This document shows, one piece after another, positions 55,113 through 64,000 of a DNA stretch of 64,000 bases (position 1 is its first letter; each line of letters begins with the position of its first letter). The notes beneath the pieces were generated by a model, which was not told where the DNA came from, ran no database searches, and saw only the letters and a list, made by a program, of their open reading frames with translations. The position numbers and the translations under genes are program-made. Origin of the DNA: Dryocosmus kuriphilus. Its lineage: Eukaryota > Arthropoda > Insecta > Hymenoptera > Cynipidae. The stretch is taken from assembly GCA_038277395.1 (NCBI GenBank), contig CM076189.1, positions 112,699,267 through 112,763,266 on the forward strand. Reading direction: 5' to 3'.

Positions 55113-55790
55113 ATACAAATCTGCTCGGGAGTATATATACCCCCAGTTTGTCCCCAGAATTGCCTTTACGTTTCGGGGGTTCTTCTGTACACGTCGCCCT
55201 GTGAGATTAGTTAAATAACCTCAGGTAGCAAGTGAAAGCAGTCAACTATCTAAGTATTTTATCTTGTGAATATAGTCCTCCGAAATCAGTTAAATAGTCT
55301 CAAGTTGCAAGCATAACTACACATAGTGAACAAAGTCCCTTTGTACGTAGCTAGTAGGGTCCACGTAGAGTTTAGTTCGGTTTAGAAACAGGTGTCATAA
55401 ATTCAAACCAGAAATCACGAGTGGATTCGAACTGTAGTCTTATGTTCGTGTATCGCTCGACGGCGAAAGGAAAATTACTTTGCTTTCGGTTCCAGCCATT
55501 TCACTCTAGCCAAACCAACTCTTTGAAAGAATACCTTCGCTGTTCTTTCGGAACAGAGACGCAAGCGAAGACTCTCTCTCATTATCCTTCTGAATTGAAG
55601 GATAATACAATCAAATCTGCGGAAGAATCTCTTCGGTTTTCTTTGGATACAGAGACGCAAGTGACGACCATCTCTATTGCCATTCCTGAACAGAAAGCTA
55701 GTGTAAGTTTTTATACACTCTCGTTTTTTTATTTATACTGTCTCCCTTTTACGGGTTTGAGAGTTTTTACATAACCATCACACCTTTACA
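55113..55790 (+). other. TATA promoter and short ORF ending at a splice-donor-like site
   Basis: GGGAGTATATATACCCCC at about 55120 is a strong TATA palindrome. An ATG at 55442 opens MFVYRSTAKGKLLCFRF; the frame stays open past a GTAAGT at 55703. It contains two copies of a 31-codon unit (LRCSFGTETQAKTLSHYPSE and LRFSLDTETQVTTISIAIPE). The ~45 bp around the GTAAGT recurs at about 61055-61100. It could be the 5' exon of a host gene, or the promoter and leader of a retroelement. Confidence 0.35.
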
Positions 55791-55859
55791 TCCAGCGCAG
55801 ATTTTAAAAATACTTATTCCTACCTTATCCTACATGTACATAACTTCTTAATCTCTAAT

Positions 55860-57027
55860 CTAAATCTACGCACTGCCGCTCAAGACACTGGGCTTCCGTT
55901 TCCTCTCGCCATTTCAATTCTATTGATGGTACATTAATCCGCGACTCTACTGACGTTTCTTTTGCCTCTATACGAATCATTCTGGCTCTTTTCTACTCTG
56001 TATGACCTGCTCTTTCTCTCAGCCTTTCGAATTTCTTCATCCATCCCCAGCACATTCCAAAAAACTACCTTAATCTCCTTTTCGCACTCCCTTTCCCTTC
56101 TCCCCACATTCTTCCACGTATCTCGTTCGCAAACTGCGGCGCTTTTACTCCACTCTTAGTCACCACTGCTCCCCATCGACCTTGAGACCGCTCACCTACT
56201 TTCAACTCCTCTCTCTCTCTACGTCCCATATACACACCGTCCCATTCACCCACAACATGTCTCTCCCAAACCAAACTCTATTCCTTTTTCTCCTCTCCTC
56301 ACAAGCCCACTCTCCTATTAGCCATCTTTTCTTCCTCTCCTCCATGTCATATCTTCATCAGTTCTATCTTTTCTTCCCATAAGCACCCTCTTTTTCCTCA
56401 TTACCTCTCTCCTCTCCACTTCACTTCCCAGCTTGACTTCGTACATCTTCGCTTTTCCTCCTGTCTTGTTGCCCAACTCCTTTATCTCCTGCACCCTGAC
56501 ATTTGCCCTTATGTCCGTCAAAAGTTTCTCTACCTCCTTCTTTCCCGTTTCGCTTTCTACTTGCAATCCTTTTATAACGACATTTCTCCTTCCCTTTTCC
56601 CTTTCAAACCCCTCCATTTTCCTTTCCAACCCACGTACTCTACTTTTCATTCTCTCATTCTCCTCTCTCAAGTTCACATCTCCCTCTTCGCTGTCCCCTC
56701 TACCTATCACCTCACGATTCTCTTGACGTCCAGCTCTGCATTCTAAGTTACGTACCCACTCTTCTACCTGCCTTATCACCTTTCTCTCCTCTTCCTGCTT
56801 TTTTCTCTGTCCCTGCTCCATCCTCTCTAATTTTTGCCATAATTTTTCTTTCTATTTCTTCCAGCACTTTTCCCATTCTCCCATTTCCTTTTTATCTTTA
56901 TGACCATCCCCTCTGTTCCCCTCCCATGTTCCTTTTCTTACGCTATCCCTCTACTCACTAACTTCTCTAACTCTCGGAACTGCTGCCTTGATCTCCTCGT
57001 AATCGGCCTGTTACCCTGTGGCCTGCT
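55860..57027 (-). mobile_element. LINE on the minus strand, part left of the Sola-like insertion
   Basis: Strongly pyrimidine-rich on the plus strand. The minus strand holds an ORF1-like frame at 56821-56318 (ATG present): charged coiled-coil start (QRKKQEEERKVIRQVEEWVR), then EREKGRRNVVIKGLQ and GRKDRTDEDMTW. The same ERKM...GNxxW style follows in a second frame down to about 56070. This matches the region just before the endonuclease in the LINE at 17570. The element continues at 60628-61084 beyond the DNA transposon. Confidence 0.65.
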
Positions 57028-57676
57028 TACTAGAGTGTATCGAAAATCCACTTTTTTATGTTTTGGATGATGTGCGTTGCGGAAAAGTTGCGAAACCATG
57101 CCCAATGAAAGTACAAGAATTATCCCCGCCGCGCCCTTGAAACTTTGAAATTTTCATGAAAACATGCAAACTTGTTCATAACTTTGCACGGCGACCCGAA
57201 GCTCGGTATGGTAATATTTGAGCTCGTATATCATAAAATATGTCTCGACATACCATGAAAGCGAATAGTCAAAGCGGGATTTTCATTTAAGCCCCAAAAA
57301 TCAGGTAGCAAAATTGTGGAAAATGTGCAATTTTAGTGAATTGTAGCAAATACTGCATATACCTATGTAAGCGCCGCAACGAGTTAGGGAATAAGAAATA
57401 GCACCGTAGTGATGGGGTGGGGGGTTATTGACTCCCCAACGAACCCCGGCGTCGCCGCATTCCAACCCCTTCACCGCTACAGCGTGTCACTCGCCAGCCG
57501 TCCAGTTCCTACACTAGCTTTGTTGTTTGTACTGGCGCGTGCGACGCGCATCTCATCTCGACTCGTTTTCAATTGTTCCTACTTGTTTTGCTTCATCGTT
57601 GATTCCCAGCACACTAGTCTATTTCTCCTAGATTTGGTTGAAGGTTTTTCCTAGTCTGTAGATTCTGGCCAGCATA

Positions 57677-59957
57677 ATGCCACCAAAATGATCTTCTTTT
57701 ACCTGCCCCATACTTGGCGCTCCACGGAGTTTGCCGGAGAGTCAACTGCCGACGTTGAGGGATGTCCTTCTGGCCTGTTTTGACGAAAAGTTCAATAACA
57801 CGCATGTGAAAGAACTTTCTCCTAAAGCCCCTTTTCTGAACGTAGCTAAGGTTGTTGCGACTCAGGTTTTGACCCTGTATGAAAAGGCATCAATACCAGC
57901 TACCGGCCAAAAAACAATCACTGATAGAATTGTTTCTTTCCATAAAGAACACCAGAACCTCCTTAATTCATACCAGAATAAGTGTAGGAAAGACAGTAGC
58001 GGGTTAAAAAGGGGCTTTCAAAAATTTGTTGAAAAGTCTAATCTACTTTCCGACGTGGCTTTTTGTAAATGCCCTATCGACCCAGCTAATCCGCAGGGAA
58101 GTATCTGCCACTGTCTTGATAAGTCAAAGCAAGTTCCGGCAATTGAGAAATTCTTTCTCTTAGACTAAAGGTCCTCACGACAGATGGTTATAGGCCAAGT
58201 CGATAAAAAAGTAACTGCAGTCCTAAAAAAAGGGACTCTAGAAAGTCCGCGGTGCTGCAACCAAAATCGGCAGATTTTGGTGCTGCTGGTCCATCCAACA
58301 CACCTGAAATACAGACAGAAAGTGAAACAGACTCTGGTTCGGACGAGCAGTTCCAAATTCAAATTAAAGGAAATAACCCAGGAACTTCACAAAATAGATC
58401 TGCACTGCTTGATACTGCTCTAGTAAGTGATAGGTATGGCTTGAGCTTCAGACAAACAGCTGCCATAGCCTCAGCGGTTTTTACAGATGTTGGTCTTATC
58501 AGTAACACAGACAACTCATTTGTGATAGATAAATTCAAAATTCAAGGAGTCAAAACAGTAGAACGTGGTAGTCATGTGTCTGCTGCTGATTTCTTTACCA
58601 AAAACCCACTTCGCGGTCTTTACTTTGACGGCCGTAAGGATAAAACTAGTGTAAAGTAAAAGAAGGGGAAAAATACTACCGGCGCATTCACAGCGAGGAA
58701 CACATTTTACTTGTGCAAGAGCCAGGCTCGTGTCATATTGGCCACGTTACTCCAGCATCGGGCACATCAATTGAAATTTCAAAATGCATCCTCAACGTTT
58801 TAGATCAAAATAATGCCAGACAATTTCTTATTGTTGTTGGTTGCGATGGAACTAACGTGAACACCGGACACAAGGGTGGTGTAGTTCGTTTTTCGGAAAA
58901 GGAACTAAAACATCCATCACAATGGATTGTTTGTCTCCGCCATTTTAATGAGTTGCCACTTAGGCACCTTATGTAGTCTCTCGATGGTACAACTAGTGGT
59001 TCTAACACTTTTTGTGGCACAATAGGGAAACAGATAGAGAAATACGAGGGCCTCCCTGTATGTAGCTTCAAAAAATCGGATGTGGATTTGCCGGATGTAG
59101 ATATTGCAGAGCTGAGTAAGGATCAGAATTACCTGTATGCCATTTCTATGGCCACTCAAGCAGGAGTGTGTTCTGAGGATCTAGCCAGACAAGACCCCGG
59201 TCCTCTTACACACTCAAGGTGGCTAACCGCAGCCAAGAGGATACTTCGTATTTACGAAACAACAGCCAGGCCATCCGCTAACCTCAAAGCTTTAGTTAGT
59301 TTTGTCTTGAAAGTTTACGTTCCGTCATGGTTTGCTATCAAGATCAAGCACTTCGTTGTCGATGGCAGCAAGTTGCTTTTTGAAATAGTAGAGAGATCAA
59401 GGTATTTGCCTAAGAAACACCGTCATGTTGTCGACCCGGTCATCAGCAATAATGCGTACTTTGCGCACCAAAAAAACATTCTTCTGTCCATGTTGGCCGG
59501 CGAATGACAGGAAGTTACAAAAATGGCAATTCAAATAATTCTGTTAAAGAGGCAGCAGGCTGCAGAAGGCGAGGGTGGAGATACAGACCCACGCATTCTC
59601 CATGTTCCTGTACTAAACTTTCAAGCAACACAGTACACGAAAATGGTGAATTGACCCAAATATCAACCACTTGAACCCCCAATTTTAAGTGGAGCAGCAG
59701 ACTAAGCAATTCAGTCGTTTATTGAAGACTGTTCTAGGGTCATGACTTTGGTCGGAGACTTTCCTCGTCACATACAGGCTGTGGAAAGAACGGTAAAACT
59801 TGTCACCCAAGCCGCAAAAAGCGTGTATGGTGCAGAAGCAATTGACGTGTACATTAAGTCCACACTTAGGTCAAGAAAAATTATGCTTGAGTTTAATACA
59901 AAGAAAGATTTTGTCGCTGCATCAAGCGCGGACTCGCAATCTGACTCTTCGGAGTGA
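57677..59957 (+). pseudogene. transposase-like protein of the Sola-like element, ~760 codons, broken
   Basis: ATG at 57677 (MPPK, then a TGA). Frame 1 to 58168 has RSLPESQLPTLRDVLLACFD and a Cys-rich patch (CKCPIDPANPQGSICHCL) that may bind zinc. A shift near 58245 leads to SDRYGLSFRQTAAIASAVF and GLYFDGRKDKTS (first likely catalytic Asp). A second shift near 58660 leads to EEHILLVQEPGS, GHVTPASGTS, IVVGCDGTNVNTGHKGGVVR (second Asp) and WIVCLRHFNELPLRHLM. Then LDGTTSGSNTF, HSRWLTAAKRILRIYE, and DPVISNNAYFAHQKNILLSM. Stops lie at 58974, 59505, about 59654 and about 59703. I recognise the motif set as a widespread eukaryotic transposon protein but cannot name its family with certainty. Confidence 0.75.
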
Positions 59958-60090
59958 AAGAGTCCACCCATTTATGGTTGGTCGGTTGGGATGGGAGAGG
60001 GTGGAACCCGACGTGTAGCCACCCTCTCGTGGTGGTTTCTGAGCCGTTTTTACCCTTCGGAAAACGGGCGAAGAGCTGCACACACATGCT

Positions 60091-60200
<110 letters not shown>

Positions 60201-60627
60201 CCCTAACCACCCAGCCAACCTCCACCGCACTATTTATTATTCTCTATTTCGTTGCAGCGCTTACCTAGATATATGCAGTATTTGCTACAATTCACTAAAA
60301 TTGCACATTTTCCGCCATTTTTCTACCTGGTTTTCGGGGCTTAAATGAAAATCCCGGTTCAACCAATCTCTTTCATGGTATGTCGAGACACATTTTATGA
60401 CCGCTCGAGCTCAAATATTACCATACCAACCTTCGGGTCGCCGTGTAAAGCTGCAAGCAAATTTGCATGTTTTCATGAAAATTTCAAAATTTCGAGGGCG
60501 CTGCGGGGATAGTAGATATTATTCGATCGGACTGAAACTTTTATACTCTCAATTGGCATGGTTTCACAACTTTTCCGCACCCCCCATCATCCAAAACATG
60601 AAATGTGGATTTTCGATACACTCTACT

Positions 60628-61084
60628 GCTTACCCTACCTTACCTACCTTACCCACTAGTCTCCTGACCCACTTATCAACCTCTCACTCCGCTCCCCACG
60701 CTTCCTCACGATACCCTTATCCTTCGCACTATTTTTACACAAAAAGACAGTAGTAATTAACAATGACCAGACCTTACCTCACCATCCGTCTTCCCAGTCT
60801 CGTACAACTTCACTACCCTACTCTCTGTTCACGCAGCTAACTAACTAACTAACTTACACCAAACCTAACCTCACTCTCTAGCATGCACCACTTTTTTCAC
60901 ATTTTACCTTTATCCAACTTCCGCGACCCTTCCACTCATTCCTCCTACATACCAACTGCCATAACTCTACTCACGACCCTTTTTTGCACCCCTCACAGCC
61001 CTATTCACCACCAAAGCCAAAACGATCGCTCAAATTCTCACACCCGTCCCATCACTATCAGCGCCGGAAACGGAAGCCCCTGTA
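60628..61084 (-). mobile_element. LINE on the minus strand, part right of the Sola-like insertion
   Basis: The same pyrimidine-rich composition resumes right after the TACT at 60624-60627 and ends near GTAAGT at 61083. It would be the 5' leader side of the element. Only short frames. Confidence 0.5.
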
Positions 61085-61480
61085 AGTTTTTATACACAAT
61101 TATCATCACCTCCACAATAAAAAACATTTTAACGAACTCTCCTTGCATAGATTATATTAGTCTAAGTCAGACTCTACAGTTTGAAACCTACTCTTACATA
61201 ATCCGGGCAGGATAGCTAGTGACAACGTCTCGAAACAAATAATTGGTCAGAATTTGCCGCCCTGATCTAAATCAGCTAAACTTGCCTCCTGTACTCTTCT
61301 ATTCCATTCTACCCTCGCCTTGAACTCGGGACGTAACATAAGAATCTTTTTGCTTCGGTAGGCCATAAACTAAAAGATATCCGACTTCCACACAATTTCA
61401 AAGGGACAGATTTTCAAAGTATTTAGTGCGGAGTACTATAACTGAATAAAATACTTAGCCAATTATATAAGAATTGCTAA
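61085..61480. other. unassigned spacer
   Basis: Begins with the GTAAGTTTTTATACAC block shared with 55703, then AT-rich sequence without a gene. Confidence 0.4.
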
Positions 61481-61904
61481 ACTTCTACATCTTTATATTT
61501 CTAAAAATTTTTGCGATTCGTTTGAAAAACTTTCAAAAATAAAAAACAGTTAAGTTCTTTATTTAGATTGAACCGAATAAATTCCGTTTCATTTCTCAAA
61601 AAACTGAGTATTTAAAAGATGTTACTTTAATCAAATCTTTCCCTTCTATTAATTGAACTTTTATACGTAATAAAGCAACTTAAAAGAGAAATATAATAAC
61701 ATTATCTTTTATTTTACTTGATATATCATGCAGTGCTTAACAAACATAATAATCCTTAATAATTGTCAGTTTCTGATGGTTCTGTGCGTAATGGTTCTAG
61801 CAAATATAGCAAATGTTGAAATCTGAGAAGAACAATCTTCGTTCTTTGACTTTATTCTTTTAAAGAATAAATAGAGTTTGATTACCAAACTAAGGTAATA
61901 AAAG

Positions 61905-61960
61905 GCAGTAGATATATATAGCAGCCATCTTTAAAGACACGTCGTTCCTAAAAAAATTAC
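61905..61960 (+). promoter_or_regulatory. TATA-box promoter of secreted-gene copy 3
   Basis: GATATATATAGCAGCC (61911-61926) about 80 bp before the ATG, then AAAGACACGTCGTT. Matches the minus-strand promoter at 29385-29460. The flank back to about 61480 also matches. Confidence 0.5.
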
Positions 61961-61998
61961 ATTTCGTTATTTTATGAAAGAGTCCGTTTAAAAATAAA

Positions 61999-62056
61999 AT
62001 GAAGATTTTTACTAACATTTTACTTCTCGCATACTCATGCTTCGCTCATTTTATGT
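61999..62056 (+). CDS. putative secreted protein gene copy 3, exon 1 (signal peptide)
   Basis: ATG at 61999 encodes MKIFTNILLLAYSCFAHFM with a hydrophobic core, then GTAAGT at 62057, leaving one base of the next codon. Same length and phase as the exon at 29274-29331. Following the frame past the donor gives 57 more codons of AT-rich sequence, which I take to be intron because it matches the intron of the other copies. Further exons would lie beyond the window's right end, after the satellite. Confidence 0.5.
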
Positions 62057-62229
62057 GTAAGTGTAAAAAATCATTATTAGCATTATTTATAATATGTATT
62101 AGACACATATTTTCTGAAAAATGTCTAACTTACACCATCCATTTTGAATTGTTTATTCCTGAAAGCAATCATAAAAACTTTCCATATGGCACAAGAAAGG
62201 GAATTAAAAAAATATTATTAAATTTTTAA

Positions 62230-62610
62230 CGCTTTAATATTAAACTGTGTAATCTGAAATTTCAAAATTGCAACAAATTCTTTCAAATTTTCATTAATTT
62301 ACTGATTCTCTAATTTAATATATTTCTCTCAAATTCCGTTAATTTCTCAAGAATTGCTATGAATTTTCTTTAATTTTTTTAATTCTCTTCGCGGCGCATG
62401 TATATTTCATGTATATTTATCGGAATTCCATTTGGCCTAACTTTTATTTTAACGACTTATTATTTTCCATAATTTTATTTTTCCAAGTTATCATTTTTCA
62501 TAATTTCAATCCCTCTGCATTTCGATTTGGCGTAATTCTTAATTTTCGGTATTATTGTCTTTCATCATTCCTATACTTCCTGCAATAATGGTGATTTTAA
62601 CGGGTTTTAA
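62230..62610 (-). repeat. A-module, inverted copy
   Basis: Reverse complement of the module at 28610-29000 (e.g. GGAATTCCATTTGGCCTAAC near 62441). Position relative to exon 1 (intron side) is the same as in copies 1 and 2. Confidence 0.8.
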
Positions 62611-64000
62611 TGGATTTTAAGGATTTAAGAGATTTTGCATGTTATGGAAGTTAAGGGACTTTAAGGGAGTTTAAGGAATTTAAAGCGTTTTAGAGGTTTA
62701 ATAAAAATTTAGGAGTTTCAAGGGTATTAGAGATTATACCGGTCTAAATGGTTTAATACTATAAGTTGTTTTATAGGGTTTAGGAATTTTTAGGATTCTC
62801 AAGAATTTTGAGAGATTTTAAATGATTTTAAGGATTTAAACGACTTCTAAGGGATTTAAAAGTTTGAAGGCATTTAGAGGTTTTAAAAGTTTTAAGAAAT
62901 TGTAAGGGCTTTTAAGGGTTTTAAATTACATTAAGTTTGCTTATGGGATTTTAAAGCTGCTTTAGCGATTTCAAGTGTTTTAAGAAATTTCAAGGAGATT
63001 TAAGGACTTTTAAAGGTTAGCTAATCAAGGGATTTCAAGGGTTTTAAAGAATTTTGAGAACTTTAACGGATTAAGGGACTCTAAGAGTGATTGTCAGGGT
63101 TTTAAGGGCTTTTAAGGTGTTAAAGTGGTTTGAGAGAATTTAGTAGTTTTAAAGTGTTTAAAAGATTTTTAGGAATTTTAAGCGCTTGAAGGGTTCAAAG
63201 TGGTTTAATTGTTTTAAGGCTCTAATAGTTTTTTATTTTTTAAGAGTTTTAAAGTTTAAAGGGATTTCGCAAATTTAACTAATTTTAAGCGGCTTTAAGT
63301 GTTTTAAGAGCTTTAAAGTCTTTACAGGAATTTCATGCCTTTTAAAGGGTTTTAAGAGAATTAAGGGATTTAAATTTTTTTAAAGAATTTGAAGAACGTT
63401 ATTGGAACTTAAGAGACTTTATGAGGGATTCTAAGGGGTTTAAAGGCTTTTTAGGGATTAAAGTGGTTTAGGAGTGTTTATGAGCTTTAAAGTGTTTAAA
63501 AGGTTTCAAGGAATTTTAAGCGTCTGAAGAGTTCAAAGTGGTTTAGTTGTTTTAAGGCTTTAATTATTTTTTAGAATTTAAGGGTTTTAAATTTTTAAGG
63601 GTTTAGCAAATTTAATTAAACTTAAGGGACTTTAAGTGTGTGAAGGGATTTAAAGTGTTTGCAGGTATTTTAAGAGATTTAAAGGATTTAAGGTATTTTA
63701 AGTGTTTTAAGGGCTTTTAAGCGGTTTAAAGGATTTCAAGAGTGTTTAATTGTTTGAAGATTTTAAGTGGTTTGAAGGTTTTAAGCCATTTAGAGAATTT
63801 TTGGATTTTGAAGGCTTTAAAGTGTTAAAGATTAAGTGATTTGTAGGTGTCTAAAGGAGTTAAGAAAGTTGAGTTACTTTAATGATTTTAAAGGTTTTAA
63901 GAAGTCATAAGGGATTTAGCATGCTTAAAGGATTTTAGTACTTCAAAGGTTTACGGAATTTTTAATGATTAAGTGTCTCAAGCGAATTTAAAGATTTTAA
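62590..64000 (-). repeat. CTTAAAATC-type satellite, inverted, runs off the window
   Basis: GGATTTTAAGGATTTAAGAG-like words: the reverse complement of the 25735 satellite. It lies in the presumed first intron of gene copy 3 and continues past the end of the window. Confidence 0.88.

Noticed and set aside
55900..56750. Plus-strand Ser/Phe-rich frames
   Set aside because: Shadows of the minus-strand LINE ORF1-like frame, which has coiled-coil and conserved motifs.
62057..62229. Reading the 76-codon frame from 61999 straight through as the whole protein
   Set aside because: The part after the GTAAGT is AT-rich, matches the intron of the other copies and lacks coding character.

Overview
This is eukaryotic DNA, AT-rich and dominated by repeats. 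There are no operons, no bacterial signals and no recognisable rRNA, tRNA or CRISPR. Five mariner copies, a pogo-like element, hAT elements, a Ty3/Gypsy element and purine-skewed non-LTR elements point to an arthropod, most likely an insect. The LINE with a coiled-coil first ORF and a Cys/His C-terminal knuckle resembles families I associate with Hymenoptera, so a wasp or ant is my best guess; this is inference, not proof.

Layout. 1-7354 is a nest: mariner M1, then a decayed pogo-like transposase (1634-7354) split by an 8-bp-TSD hAT element (3007-5663) and by a second mariner (5793-7249) that itself carries a MITE. 8140-17355 is a minus-strand Ty3/Gypsy element whose body lies between two 2.6-kb direct repeats. 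17570-21451 is a plus-strand LINE. 21894-29412 holds the best candidate host gene: a minus-strand, three-exon gene for a secreted protein of about 250 residues, with TATA box, signal-peptide exon, compatible splice phases and poly(A) signal. Its 5.4-kb first intron is filled by a ~9-bp satellite and mariner M3. 30.5-37.4 kb holds inverted AT-rich repeats, a LINE fragment and a satellite array. 39.4-40.4 kb is an internally deleted mariner (M4). 41.0-41.9 kb is a broken second copy of the secreted-gene 5' region. 43526-46034 is a hAT-like foldback element with perfect 8-bp target duplications. 47.8-48.6 kb is a GC-rich island with no gene. 49072-50407 is mariner M5. 51.2-52.3 kb is a dimeric satellite. 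55.9-61.1 kb is a minus-strand LINE split by a 3.6-kb DNA transposon with ~390-bp inverted repeats (tentatively Sola-like). 61.5-62.1 kb is a third copy of the secreted-gene promoter and signal-peptide exon, running out of the window into the same satellite.

How it fits together. Almost every transposon ORF carries stops or frameshifts, so this is a graveyard of nested insertions. The exception is the secreted-protein gene, whose terminal exon is open for more than 200 codons. Its promoter, exon 1 and start of intron occur three times, each time beside the same ~400-bp module and, at least in two copies, a long satellite. That suggests a lineage-specific secreted-protein family spreading by segmental duplication with its satellite-filled intron. 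This family is the item most worth following up.
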